A DNA stretch of 64,000 nucleotides from Lumbricus terrestris (Eukaryota; Annelida; Clitellata; Crassiclitellata; Lumbricidae): the NCBI GenBank assembly GCA_949752735.1, contig OX457041.1:28506900-28570899 (forward strand). Reading direction: 5' to 3'. Each line of letters starts with the position of its first letter. Positions within the stretch are counted from its first letter, which is position 1. The notes under the pieces are model-generated. The model did not search any database. It was not told where the DNA came from and worked only from the letters and a program-made list of their open reading frames with translations. The translations under genes and the position numbers were made by a program. This document shows, one piece after another, positions 1 through 11,461 of this stretch.

Positions 1-1
1 T

Positions 2-136
2 TTCAACGCTTCTGCGGGTGCCACCGCGCTTCGCTCAAGAAGCAAGCCTGACGATTCCTCGCCGCTTCTTGCCTCCGTTGTCGCATGCTTGGTCGACGAG
101 GAACCCAGCGCAGCAGACCAGGTCCGTCTCCTATAA
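2..136 (+). CDS. possible terminal exon of an unidentified gene, cut by the window edge
   Basis: Frame 2 is open from the first base to a TAA at 134-136, about 44 codons, with a balanced amino-acid mix and raised GC compared with the DNA that follows. An AATAAA lies 211 bp downstream at 347-352, which would suit a 3' UTR. No domain is recognisable in such a short stretch and the upstream part lies outside the window. A 44-codon opening in GC-rich DNA can easily arise by chance, so this is a weak call. It could equally be untranslated sequence. Confidence 0.22.
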   Translation, partial: FNASAGATALRSRSKPDDSSPLLASVVACLVDEEPSAADQVRLL

Positions 137-346
137 TAGTCCTGCCTCACAATGCTCGTAAGTAGACCTACATGCATTTAAGAATGTATGCGGTCATTAT
201 ATAACGCCTCAAGATGGCGCTAAAGTTTAACGGATACACGCTGAAGTGACCTGCAGACTTTTATGGACATGGTCTCTTGTTACCTGAATTTCAGTTCGGT
301 TCTCGTGCAGCATCAGTTGATGGCTTGTGCATTGGACATTGACATC

Positions 347-352
347 AATAAA
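347..352 (+). terminator. candidate polyadenylation signal AATAAA
   Basis: An exact AATAAA follows the possible terminal exon at the left window edge. The hexamer is common by chance in AT-rich DNA, so it only supports that exon weakly. Confidence 0.25.
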
Positions 353-370
353 GGCATAAAATACAATTAG

Positions 371-1400
371 CCTACAACTCAACAATGGGAGCACTCATGC
401 CTGAAACTGCCAACGACCTCATTGTTTCTGTGATCTATAGGCATAATCTTTATAGCATGCTACGTCTTTTATAATTAGCCATCCAAGTCACGGAAGGCTA
501 TACATCTCTTTCCCCCCAATTCTGAGCACACGTCCAACCTCTCAGTATCAGAAAATTATCTGTTCGCGTCGATTATGAGGACCTGCTAGGCCTGTAATGT
601 CTCGTATCGGATCGATGTGTTGGTGCACCAGGAGTAGCCTAAACTTGCGCAAGTTGTCGGGTTTCAGAGTAGGCTACCCCTATCCCTTCACATTTTAGGT
701 TGGAGGGTGTCAAACACTCATTTTTCGTACCCAATATTTCGGCCATTGTTACTTTATCGAAGGAAGCCTTCAAGAGTTACCGCAAATAGAGCATCATCAT
801 CATTTTGATCACCATCATCATCGTCATCTACCTTATTGTTGCTATTATAATTATTGGTAGTACTGTAGTGGTATTAGTATATAGGCCTATTATGATTATT
901 GTTAGGCCTATGCATGAAATATGGACGCCGCCGTAATAGCCTATTCAGCAATCCTGACGGGGAAACAATGCACGATATGGTACTGATCCGTTTTCTAGAC
1001 CAGCGCGATTGATGTTCTGTCACATATGTTCGTCTGTGTTTCTGAACTTTGAACGTAGTGCCATACATCAAACACAGTATATCATATATATATTGTATTG
1101 ATCCACAACTATGTGTATATTGCAATGCACTGCATCAAATGCATTTACTTGGAAAGGTTGAAATATCGAGCGTGGCAGCGTGCAATCGTGCATGGCCTTT
1201 CGCAAACGAAAGAACGCTCAATCATATTATCACAGTTGCAGAGGCAGCACAACGAACCATCTATGTATCCCCGTTCAGTTGCACTTACTAAGCAGTCCAC
1301 AACGAGATCGGTTGTTTATGACGCCCACGAATATGCCTACTATATACTCGATTTGTTCATGCCATCAGTGACTCTGTGCCCGTATAGGCATGCATGCATT
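371..1400. other. intergenic stretch, no gene seen
   Basis: This kilobase holds a run of ATC/ATT trinucleotides near 790-860 and several copies of the palindrome TAGGCCTA or near-copies. Short open frames overlap on both strands with no splice-consistent partners and no recognisable protein motif. Confidence 0.5.
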
Positions 1401-1414
1401 TGCCAAAGGAGCAA

Positions 1415-1586
1415 AGGAAGGAAAAGAGGAGAGGGGAGGAGGAGAAGGAGGACGAGGAAGACGAGGAGAAGGAGAAGGAGGAGGACGAGGAAGACGAGGT
1501 GGAGGAGGAGAAGGAGGAGGAGGACGAGGAAGACGAGGAGGAGGAGGAGGAGGAGGAGGAGAAAGAAAAGGAGGAGAAGGAGGAAT
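1415..1586. repeat. polypurine (GGA)n-like minisatellite
   Basis: About 170 bases of almost unbroken purine on the + strand, mostly GGA, GGAGAA and GACGAGG units. It opens all frames and so creates artificial Glu-, Arg- and Ser-rich reading frames. Long purine tracts with mirror symmetry can form triplex DNA; that is known for the sequence class and not shown here. Confidence 0.9.
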
Positions 1587-1836
1587 TGTTGTGCAACAGC
1601 TGACTAGAATCGTTGAGTCACACGTCATCTTGAGTCATCGCGAAGATATAGATCGTCATCGAAAGTTTATTTCGATTCGATTGATTCGCTGAGAGGCGAC
1701 GATTTATTTTATACCGCGGTTCAGTTTGAAAACAGGATCTGACGAGGATTCGTCCTGTTTGCCATGCAAACTTTATAGATGTGTGTTGTCACTGAAATTC
1801 CTTCAGCACTCTTTCATCTTCGCCAGTTTTAGAGCC

Positions 1837-2354
1837 GATGTCGACGTTTAAAGTGGCCAAAGTGACCTATTTCAGTCTTCAGTCTATTTCGACCAATATG
1901 CATCACTTCTCTCAGTGCTGGTCTGTCTGTCTGTCCGTCCGTCCCTCTGTCTGTCTGTATGTCTGTCCGTCTGCCTGTCCGTCTGTCCTTCCGTCTGTCT
2001 GTCCGTCTGTTCGTCTGTTGGTCATGGTTACTCAACTCTTCTTGACCTTTGTGCTCGTTTTCGCATCGTTCTACTTTAATTTTTCTGTAACCGCGTCATT
2101 TCCTTATTTTTCTCCGAGTCTTGGCTTATTCACTAGCTATATAGCAAGCCTACGTTAGCCGTTGTTTTGGTTTCCATAGCAACCTTCACCGAAACCGGTT
2201 GGGGCACCTTAGGCTGCAGATGCCCCCAAATCAAAATAAGGCAGAGGAAATGTGCAATTTAGATGTCGACGTTTAAAGTCGCGGAAGTGACCTATTTCAG
2301 TCTTCAGTCTATTTCGACCAATATGCATCACTTCTCTCAGTGCTGGTCTGTCTG
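1837..2354. repeat. local direct duplication (two copies of about 93 bp)
   Basis: Copy 1 at about 1,837-1,929 and copy 2 at about 2,262-2,354 share a block that begins GATGTCGACGTTTAAAGT and ends GTGCTGGTCTGTCT, with a few mismatches. They lie 425 bp apart. Copy 1 runs into the CTGT/GTCT microsatellite, whereas copy 2 runs into a segment shared with the hAT-type element at 4,197-6,000. Confidence 0.85.
1917..2025. repeat. (GTCT)n / (GTCC)n microsatellite
   Basis: About 110 bp of imperfect tetranucleotide repeats (GTCT, GTCC, CTGT). Similar GACA/GTCT tracts occur near 3,155-3,295, 6,600-6,650 and 63,430-63,505. Confidence 0.9.
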
Positions 2355-2356
2355 GT

Positions 2357-2427
2357 GCGCCCCTCCCCATCAGAAACTTTTTGAATTTCCACATTGCAAA
2401 GGCAGCATTTTAAGGTGTCGTCTTAAC
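2357..2427. repeat. fragment shared with the 4,197-6,000 element
   Basis: The stretch starting CGCCCCTCCCCATCAGAAAC and running to CTTAACA recurs, slightly diverged, at about 4,450-4,520 inside the 1.8-kb hAT-type element. This copy is therefore probably a degraded piece of the same transposon family; no ends or target duplication are visible around it. Confidence 0.7.
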
Positions 2428-2429
2428 AT

Positions 2430-4000
2430 CTTCCCATTCTGATAGAGAAAGCGATTCGTAGATAGCAGTTGGGTTGAAGGGTCATAGGACAAGATTGTCT
2501 GCGGACAGTGAACTATAGTATACTGGAGGGAAGGTCAATGTGGAGGAACAAAATCTAGGGAGAAAATTGATCATCAGTATACAGAACGTGAATTAGTGGA
2601 GTGAAAGTTCCGTTCCCTTCCTACAAATAGCACCTCTGCTTCCAAGTCTGGAGATAGGAGGATGCATGCCACACAACTCATCTTCTTGATATGACACAAT
2701 GTCCACAAACAGTTAGGCTACAAACCTTAAAAAGACAGAGGCCTTCTTCGCCGGGAATTGGTTGGACTGCTTCATAAACACCAACTTAATTAATTAATTA
2801 ATTATTCAGTTACCTAATCAATGATATCGATGACATCAAAGCACATAATTCACATTAGATATCAACGTATAGACGGTAGGATAATCTTCGTTCAATATTT
2901 CTTTTATATATATATATATATATTATATATTATATGTATATATATATTGAGGTCTAATTGCTTTACTTATTCCCTTCTCTATTAATTCATTAATTCATCA
3001 GTTCGTTCGATCATATAATATATCTTAACCCATTTGTTATATACTTCAATGTAACATAATATTATGGTGACGTGTGTCGTGGTAGGCCTACTTCATGGTT
3101 GAAAATTTAATCTGACGATGAAACTTAAATGAAATTCCATTGGGACCGATAGTGGCAGACAGATAGACAGACATACGATTCATAGCAGACAAAGACACAG
3201 GCAGGCATATAAACAGACATATAGACCGATGCATATAGACAAACCGACACGCAAAACCAGGCATGCACGTATACATACAAACAGACATAGAGAGATATAT
3301 TTCATTTGCATCTGAATTGTCATGTCTATGAGTGCAGAGACTCCAGACGTCTAGCTGTCAAGAAGAGTCGATGCGCGGCGAGCAAAAGGTCGAAACGAAG
3401 AACGAAGAAATGTCTCAGATGTCCGTCATGCAGCAGAGAATAAACATCAACGAAAAACGTTAACAGATAATGATTAATGAATGGTTTCCACGACTTTTAC
3501 TTACAGCTGGGTCCAATCAGTAAGCTTAAAGAAGTATGCTGGGCTTCATTTTCCTAGTGTTTTGCAGCTATGTAGCATACTATATATATATATACTATAT
3601 ATATATATACATATATAATATATATATATATTATAATTATAGGTGGCTAAGAGCTTAGCAGGAGAGATCCTTGAGATACTCATGAGAGGTCGCTATGGGA
3701 GTGATGCTCAGTGATAGTGACTTCCGTTTCTTGATCACGGTATACATGACCAGCTCCTTAGTTCTAATTGCTAAGTGATCTTGTCTGTCAACCCGATCGT
3801 TGAATAAACGGAAATTATTATTTTTTTTCCTTTATATTATTTTTTTGCCCGAAGTAGTAAAGATCCCTCGGCTGTAAAAGGTTAAAATTAGTTTATAGGT
3901 TCTCGTTTCCAACGTGCTCAAAGGTGCCTCTAAATGCAACAGCATTGAACCGTTTCGTGCAAATTGACAAACGCTGGAACAGGTGCCTGATTTCTGTAGG

Positions 4001-4059
<59 letters not shown>

Positions 4060-4188
4060 GGCTTATAGCCTACGTCCCTGCAAATGTTCATGCATGTTGG
4101 CAGACAATGCTGATTAAACGGGAATTCCAATGATTGCATTAGACATATTTGACATTGTCGAGTTTATGGCAGCGAGGCATCTTGTGAT
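2430..4188. other. AT-rich intergenic stretch with microsatellites
   Basis: No gene seen. It contains TTAA repeats near 2,788, two (TA)n tracts near 2,907-2,946 and 3,580-3,632, a GACA-like region near 3,155-3,295, and a perfect (ATT)n run at about 4,004-4,058. The Tyr-rich and Ile-rich open frames over the last run are products of the repeat. Confidence 0.7.
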
Positions 4189-4196
4189 TAAACGGT

Positions 4197-6000
4197 CAGT
4201 GGCGGATCCAGAACGTTTCGAAGGGGGGGGCCAAAAAATTTTGGGGCTGGGGTCGGAAACTTTTTTGTTGATCTTTCGCTGGAAATCTGATTAACTATTT
4301 TAGTCATTTTTGGCGGAACCAGAGTTTAATTTAGCCCTCACCTCTAGGGGGATTGAGGTTTCCGGAGGGTTACATAATTCACCGTCTGAAGACAATCATG
4401 AGGCGCGCAGCGCCGAGAGTGGTAGGGGAGGGGTGTGGGGAGGGGATATGCCCCTCCCCACCAGAAACTTTTTGAATTTTCACATTGCAATGGTAGCATT
4501 TTAAGCTGTTCTCTTAACAAAATAGCTGTACTTTTCAGTGCTTATAAGAGTGCCATAAGATCTCAATAAATATTGACTTTACTTAAAAACTTCTTTCCCG
4601 AAAACTAGATTTTTTTAAGTAATCCGCCGGAAATCTTCAAAAAGGGTGTTCAATTTTCCTTCCCAAAAAACCGATGACATTTTTTGATCATCCGTGCGAA
4701 ATCTTAAAAGAGGTGTTTAATTTTTCGTCTAAAAAGAGTGATGACTTTTTATTCTTCCGTGTGAAATTTTCAAAAAAAGGTGTTCAATTTAGCATCGCAA
4801 AAAACTGATAACTTTTTGTAGTCATGCGTGCGAAATCTTAAAAAAGGTGTTTAATTGTTCGTCTAATAAGAGTGATGACGTTTTAGTCTTCTGTGCGAAA
4901 TTTTCAAAAAAGGTGTTTAATTTCGCATCCCAAAAACTAATGACTTTTTGTAGTCATCCGTGCTAAATCTTTAAAAAAGGTGTTTAATTTTTCGTCTAAA
5001 AAGAGTGATGACTTTTTAGTCTTCCGTGCGAAATTTTTTAAAAAAGGTGTTTAATTTCGCATCCCAAAAAACGATGACCTTTTGTAGTCATCTGTGCTAA
5101 ATCTTAAAAAAGGTGTTTAATTTTTTGTCTAGAAAGAGTGATGACTTTTTATTCCTCCGTGCGAAATTTTCAAAAAAAGGTGTTCAATTTAGCATCCCAA
5201 TAAACTGATGACTTTTTGTAGTCATCCGTGCGAAATCTTTAAAAAAGGTGTTTAATTATTCGTCTAAAAAGAGTGATGACCTTTTACTCTTCCGTGCGAA
5301 ATTTTCAAAAAAAGGTGTTCAATTTAGCATCGCAAAAAACTGATAACTTTTTGTAGTCATGCGTGCGAAATCTTAAAAAAGGTGTTTAATTTTTCGTCTA
5401 AAAAGAGTGATGACGTTTTAAGGCTAAAATAAATAAAATACTCCCACTACTGAATGAAATATAGTAAGATATAAATAAAAACAAGGAGTAAACATGTGTT
5501 ATCATTCACCGCACTTTCTTGCACATGTAGACTACACTAAAAACATAACATGTTTCGCCCTGAAATTTTTTGGCATCTGCAAAAAATAAATTACATCCCA
5601 AACACTGTTGTTCGTGTTAACTTGATTTGTAATTAATAGTTAGTTGTACTTAGTTATACTTGTGTTTATTTGTGTTAATGTTTTTAAAATTTACTACGAA
5701 TATATACACGATTGACTTACATTGTATGCCATAAATCATAGTTGGATACTGTTATAAGATTGTTTCATTTCGTTGCTTTATATTAAGACAATGCAATTGC
5801 GTGAGAGACTTAGATTACATTTATATATATTATTTCTATTATAGATTTTAATTACATTTATACATTAATTCTCCTGTGCATGACTGACACCCTGAATTTT
5901 TTTTTCGTCCACCATGGATGGGGGGGGGGGGCCACGTCCCATGGTGATTTGAAATGGGGGGGCCATGGCCGGATTGGCCCCCCCCCTGGATCCGCCCCTG
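4197..6000. mobile_element. non-autonomous hAT-type DNA transposon, 1.8 kb, with perfect 8-bp target duplication
   Basis: The left end reads CAGTGGCGGATCCAG and the right end CTGGATCCGCCCCTG, an inverted pair with one mismatch. The element is bracketed by TAAACGGT at 4,189-4,196 and again at 6,001-6,008, a perfect 8-bp duplication as hAT elements make. The interior carries six tandem copies of a unit of about 133 bp (about 4,660-5,420) built on GTGATGAC, TTTTTAGTC and AAAAGGTGTTTAATT, then AT-rich DNA and G/C runs near the right end. No transposase frame is present, so it would have depended on an autonomous relative. A related, inverted copy lies at 15,271-15,742. Confidence 0.9.
4660..5420. 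repeat. tandem array inside the hAT-type element, period about 133 bp
   Basis: The anchor CGTCTAAAAAGAGTGATGAC (with small changes) recurs six times at spacings of about 131-136 bp. Each period contains two similar half-units of about 66 bp, one using TTCGCATCCCAAAAA and the other the anchor above, so the array looks like a dimerised repeat that then amplified. Confidence 0.85.
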
Positions 6001-6008
6001 TAAACGGT

Positions 6009-6974
6009 AATTCCCGTTCAAATGAAAATCTTCATAATTATGATAGAAGATAACCTAGCGATGCAATCGTCCTCATTGAGTAGAATTTCTTTGCAGACTC
6101 TTTGACAAAAAAGCACTTGGTCACATGACTTCTTTTATATTAAAATCATTCAGGTCAGAACTAGCATCGAAAAGCTGACAGAATAGAAGACATAGGCAGA
6201 GCAGACGCTTTAGACAGGAATCGAGAGCCTCAGAGAGGAGGTGTTAATAAGAGGAAGCGACGTCGTGAGTCCCATTAAATGCCTTTGCCATCTACTGATA
6301 ATTAATCCGCAGCCTATCAGAGTCAAGTGCAGCCAGTTTCTACAGGAAAGCTGTTACGGTAACCTAGATCTATATAGATATAGATCCCATGCAGTGGGTA
6401 ATAGGAGTCAGACGGGAATTCCTTAGATCACATCTCGTGCAGCAAAGGTTCCAGAAATCAGGAAGTTCGAACGAACAGGTGCAGACTGCAGGCGTCTAAA
6501 TACAAGAGGACACAGAGACAGAGGCACACAGGGAGAGGCAGGTTAAACATGTGAACAGACATTCCGCACAAAGTTCCAACACAGGTAGGTCTACATTCTG
6601 ACAAGTAGGCTATAGACATAAACAGGCAGACGAACAGACAAAGACAGATTCAATAAAACAAGAACTCTATGCATCGCAACATGCCTTTCACTGTAAATGT
6701 ATTTTGTATTTTATATGCGCATAATGATATTACATCTGTTGGCTTGTCTGTAGATAAAGTTTTGACTGCAATCTAGACTAACCATCGACCGATGCTTCGA
6801 GATATATATCAAGTAGCCTACAAGTTGTGTGGAATGGACATGTTTAAAAATTGAATATACTTTCGAGGTGCATTCATATAATTATCTTAAAACTAAATAA
6901 ACTATTTTGTTCAAAAATGAATGCTGAATCAACTGGCATATACAAGATATATTTCAAACCAACGCACAAAATTC
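6009..6974. other. intergenic stretch, no gene seen
   Basis: Ordinary AT-rich sequence with a GACA-like tract near 6,600-6,650 and a short TATAGATATAGAT tract near 6,371. No splice-consistent open frames and no recognisable protein motifs on either strand. Confidence 0.5.
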
Positions 6975-7500
6975 AGGGGTGGTAACCACTCCCTTGGTAG
7001 TTCATGTCACATAAAGTTTGGTTGTCTGATGTTCAAACAACTATGCAAGGCAAAACACTTCCTCGTATCACCATCGCAGTCGAAGAGTTGACGCTTCATT
7101 GGACAGACAAGTAATGCAATCCATTCCAAGGTCCATATACACAGTCTTGTCAAGCAGCAAGACTTTAATGACGAGTTGCTTTCAATACACTCGCATTGTC
7201 TCTTGTGAACGGCCAATATACCAAAAACATAATTATAACAAAACAATTTAGCAAACAATGAATCAAATGGAGACATTTAAAATGATCAGCAACACATCTG
7301 GCAGTGCAATCTGACTTTTTCGTCTGAAGTCACAGCAGATTAGTCAATGCAGTTTAAACAACTGCAACAGAGTATGATGATATTTGCAGTTTGACCAAAC
7401 TCACACTATGTTGCAATTACAGCAGTTTGCTAGTTATGATCAGTGGCAAAGTTACACTGCACAATCAGATAGTGCTGCCAATCTTAACCATGCGGTTAGC
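6975..7500 (+). repeat. leader copy 1 of the duplicated satellite module
   Basis: About 525 bp starting with GGTAACCACTCCCTTGGTAG and ending with GCCAGCAGCCAACTGCATTC recur at about 10,932-11,461 with scattered substitutions and small indels. In both places the leader runs straight into the 46-bp satellite. The short open frames inside are conserved only as far as the DNA is, so I do not treat them as coding. Confidence 0.85.
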
Positions 7501-7811
7501 CAGCAGCCAACTGCATTCCCAGAGACCACCACTAAAAGGTGTTGGCCTTGAAGTAACTGCATTCCCAGAGACCACCGCGAGGAGGTGTTGGCCTTGAAGT
7601 AACTGCATTCCCAGAGACCACCACTAAAAGGTGTTGGCCTTGAAGTAACTGCATGCATTCCCAGAGACCACCACGAGGAGGTGTTGGCCTTGAAGTAACT
7701 GCATTCCCAGAGACCACCACGAGGAGGTGTTGGCCTTGAAGTAACTGCATTCCCAGAGACCACAACGAGGAGGTGTTGGCCTTGAAGTAACTGCATTACC
7801 AGAGACCACCA
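7501..7811 (+). repeat. 46-bp satellite, block 1 (about 7 copies)
   Basis: The unit is, in two parts, CTTGAAGTAACTGCATTCCC then AGAGACCACC-ACGAGGAGGT-GTTGGC (46 bp). Several copies here carry CTAAAAGGTG in place of CGAGGAGGTG. The block stops inside a unit at ACCACCA, exactly where the candidate LTR at 7,812 begins, and the remainder of the unit resumes at 8,977. Blocks 1 and 2 were therefore one array. Confidence 0.93.
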
Positions 7812-8976
7812 TGTAGTGATATCCTTGATCCCACCCATATGTTCTTACCCTGCTATATATATTGTTGAATGTTAATTACACATGTTAAGTTAGGCAGAGG
7901 CCCTAGTTAATGATTAATTAATAATTTGATTGAGAAATTTCACATTGCTCTGTTTAATTAATTGACCAGTGCTATAACCAGTACTTAGGGGCAAAATATA
8001 TATATTAAATAGGGGTAAACATTGCGGAATATAACAATGATCAATCACGGCATCAGCCAATGAGATGCGGATAAAAGGATCGGCTGCTGCGCCTGCGCGT
8101 TGAGCATCTTCAGTCTGGGAAGGAAGAACGGAATGGCCGAAGTTTGAACGGTCGCAAGTTGTTGATAATTATTGTCGGATATTATCGTGTGGTTTCGTGA
8201 CATTCGGAACGATTGGAAGCCGGAGTAACGAACGATTAGTGTCCTAAAGTGTGGACTATATTGAAGGTCGAAGAGCGTAACGAACGATCGGTAGAACGCT
8301 TTACTTACCGGTAAGAGCGTGTATGCGTTGCAGTTTACTGCGTATACCTTAGATCTACAAGGTTACGCCTCGTGACATTGCGAAGTGATAAATAATCTAT
8401 AAAGGTTACTTCGGACGGTAAATGAAAGTCGCAACAGTTTGTAAATTCAACATTGAACAAGAACTGTTCAAACCATAAACAGCGACGGCAAAGATATTCG
8501 GCATTTGAGAAGAAAAGTCCGACAATTATCCGCAACGGAGAAATGAAGTTTACAGCCTGGAGATCAGCCATTGACGAGAATACGATGAAGACTGGCCGGT
8601 GGTGAAAAACTACAAGAGCTAAAGAATTCAACGCGGGAGGGTAGATATTAAAGTTATATCCCTTAAAATTACTTTAATCAGTACTGGTTAAGTAAGGCTA
8701 TTTAATAGAAGATTGTGTCAAATCAGACATTATCCCAAACCCTTAGAGGAAAGATTTATGTGCTGTACATGTTGACATATATTAATATTAATATGCTAAT
8801 ATTATTTTTATATTAAACACTCGACGTGTTGATTTGTTGACATATAGGGCAATAACCCACATTGCAGCGAATAGGATTATAGTATGCAAATGAGTAACAT
8901 GATCTCAGCTCTGAGATCTGGAATATAATACCACCCAAACAATCGAGCCATAGTGTGGTCTTAGCAATCCGTTACA
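7812..8976. mobile_element. candidate solo LTR (1,165 bp) inserted in the satellite
   Basis: The segment starts TGTAGTGATATCC and ends ATCCGTTACA, giving the TG...CA ends and short TGTA/TACA inverted tips of LTRs. It interrupts a 46-bp unit. The flanking pentamers are CACCA (7,807-7,811) and GACCA (8,977-8,981), a four-of-five match compatible with a 5-bp target duplication. GGATAAAAGG near 8,071 may be a TATA-like box, followed by a GC-richer stretch typical of an LTR R/U5 region. No gag or pol sequence flanks it, so the copy is solo. Orientation is inferred only from the possible TATA box. The family is not identified. Confidence 0.65.
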
Positions 8977-10312
8977 GACCACGAGGAGGTGTTGGCAACG
9001 GCCTCCCTAGTTCATTCATCGATAGCCTTGAAGTAACTGCATTCCCAGAGACCACCACGAGGAGGTGTTGGCCTAAAAGTAACTGCATTCCCAGAGACCA
9101 CCACGAGGAGGTGTTGGCCTTGAAGTAACTGCGTTCCCAGAGACCACCACGAGGAGGTGTTGGCCTTGAAGTAACTGCATTACCAGAGACCACCACGAGG
9201 AGGTGTTGGCCTTGAAGTAACTGCATTACCAGAGACCACCACGAGGAGGTGTTGGCCTTGAAGTAACTGCATTACCAGAGACCACCACGAGGAGGTGTTG
9301 GCCTAAAAGTAACTGTGTTCCCAGAGACCACCACGAGGAGGTGTTGGCCTTGAAGTAACTGCATTACCAGAGACCACCACGAGGAGGTGTTGGCCTTGCA
9401 ATAACTGCATTCCCAGAGACCACCACAAGGAGGTGTGGGCCTTGAAGTAACTGCATTCCCAGAGACCACCACGAGGAGGTGTTGGCCTTGAAGTAACTGC
9501 ATTCCCAGAGACCACCACGAGGAGGTGTTGGCCTTAAAATAACTGCATTCCCAGAGACCACCACGAGGAGGTGTGGGCCTTGAAGTAACTGCATTCCCAG
9601 AGACCACCACGAGGAGGTGTTGGCCTTGAAGTAACTGCATTCCCAGAGACCACCACGAGGAGGTGTTGGCCTTAAAGTAACTGCATTCCCAGAGACCACC
9701 ACGAGGAGGTGTTAGCCTTGAAGTAACTGCATTCCCAGAGACCACCACGAGTAGGTTTTTAGCCTTGAAGTAACTGCATTCCCAGAGACCACCACGAGGA
9801 GGTATTGGCCTTAAAGTAACTGCATTCCCAGAGACCACCACGAGGAGGTGTTGGCTTTGAAGTAACTGCATTCCCAGAGACCACCACGAGGAGGTGTTGA
9901 CCTTGAAGTAACTGCATTCCCAGAGATCACCACGAGGAGGTGTTGGCCTTGAAGTAACTGCATTCCTAGAGACCACCACGAGGGGGTGTTGGCCTTGAAG
10001 TAACTGCATTCCCAGAGACCACCACGAGGAGGTTTAGCCTTGAAGTAACTGCACTCCCAGAGACCACCACGAGAAGGTGTTGGCCTTGAAGTAACTGCAT
10101 TACCAGAGACCACCACGAGGAGGTGTTAGCCTTGAAGTAACTGCATTCCCAGAGACCACCACGAGAAGGTGTTGGCCTTGAAGTAACTGCATTCCCAGAG
10201 ACCACCACGAGGAGGTGTTGGCCTTGAAGTAATTTCATTCCCAGAGACCACCATGAGAAGGTGTTGGCCTTGAAGTAACTGCATTCCCAGAGACCACCAC
10301 GAGGAGGTGTTG
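8977..10312 (+). repeat. 46-bp satellite, block 2 (about 28 copies)
   Basis: Continuation of block 1 after the LTR. Copies differ mainly at ATTCCC/ATTACC, CGAGGAGG/CGAGAAGG and CTTGAAG/CTTAAAG/CTAAAAG. The first copy is followed by a spacer of about 30 bp (AACGGCCTCC...ATCGATAG, about 8,995-9,026), and the same spacer follows the final copy at 10,313. The spacer also occurs at 11,491 and 11,985, so it appears to be part of a higher-order unit. All three minus-strand frames lack stops because 46 is not a multiple of three, giving artificial 46-residue repeat proteins. Confidence 0.95.
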
Positions 10313-10931
10313 GCAACGGCCTCCGTAGTTGATTCATCGATAGTCATCGAAAGTCAGTTGTTCTGCCCCCTGATCCTATGGCAACTCGACCCTGACCACC
10401 ACGGAATACTCTCACGGACAACCCTTCTAACTCAACGCAGCGCTCGTGAATAAGCTGGTGCCCCGCGCTTGGCTTTCGAGTGGCGCTTTAGAAATCTCGA
10501 GTTTACGATTACGATAACAAACATGGTTATCCCGTATTTGACGTTGCTAGATTATTTTTAATGCCTTCAACGGAGTACATGACGTTAGAAAGTAAGCAGT
10601 ATAGCAATGTACGGTATATTATAACTGTCCTTAATCAAACTTCCATTTAAGGATACATTTTCATCAAACGAAATTCTGTTTAAGCAAAAATTATTGTCAT
10701 CATTCTAACTCTTAATTTTAATAAAGCAATTAGCCCTATTTCCAGCAATCCAGCTCTACATAAGCAAAGAATTATAGTTTCATCAATCCAACTTCCTCTT
10801 AGGCAATTGAGCAATTATCTTCATAAATCGAGCTTCAATTTTAAACTGACCATGTAGAATAAGCAACGTGAACTAGGTTTAACCACAAATTTAAGAAAAT
10901 TACCTCTAAGCAACATCCGAATTCTAAAATC
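10313..10931. other. spacer between satellite module copies
   Basis: It begins with the AACGGCCTCC spacer and contains a GC-richer block of about 80 bp at 10,437-10,515 (GCGCTCGTGAATAAGCTGG and following) that recurs at about 14,637-14,715. The remainder, with repeated TAAGCAA/AGCAAT words, is unremarkable. No gene seen. Confidence 0.6.
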
Positions 10932-11461
10932 CAGGGGGTAACCACTCCCTTGGTAGTTCACGTCACATAAAGTTTGGTAGTCTGATGTTCAAACAACTAT
11001 GAAAGGCAAAACACTTCCTCGTATCGCCATCGCAGTCGAAGAGTTGACGCTTCGTTGGATAGACAAGTAAAGCAATCCATTCCAATGTCCATATACACAG
11101 TCTTCTCAAGCAGCAAGACTTTAATGACGAGTTGCCTTCAGTACACTCGCGTCTCTCGTGAACGGCCACGATACCAAAGATATATAACAAAACAAGTTAT
11201 CAAATAACGAATTAAATGGAAACAATTAAAATGATCAGCAACATATCTGGCAGTGCAATCTGACTTTTTCATCTGAAGTCACAGCAGATAAGACAATGCA
11301 GTTTAAACAACTACAAGAAAGTTTGATGACAATTGCAGTTTGACCAAACTCACACTATATGTCGCAATTATAGCAGTTTCCCAGTTATGATAAGTGGCAA
11401 AGTTACACTGCACAATCAGATAGTGCTGCCAATCTTAGCCATGCGGTTAGCCAGCAGCCAA
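10932..11461 (+). repeat. leader copy 2 of the duplicated satellite module
   Basis: Second copy of the leader described at 6,975-7,500, in the same orientation and about 3,957 bp further on. It again runs directly into the 46-bp satellite. The duplicated unit is thus leader plus array. Confidence 0.85.

Noticed and set aside
1357..1692. Open frames rich in Glu, Arg or Ser
   Set aside because: Produced by the GGA polypurine tract; six overlapping frames exist on both strands.
3924..4139. Tyr-rich and Ile-rich open frames
   Set aside because: Translations of the (ATT)n microsatellite.
8335..8631. 98-residue open frame on the minus strand
   Set aside because: It lies inside the candidate solo LTR and has no similarity to retroelement proteins.
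9272..10009. A 245-residue minus-strand open frame with a 46-residue repeat (and similar frames at 7,452-7,838, 12,000-12,668 and elsewhere)
   Set aside because: It is the 46-bp satellite read in three frames in turn. Stops are absent from the unit in all minus frames, and the same DNA yields parallel open frames that cannot all be real. There is no start context, splice site or conserved domain.
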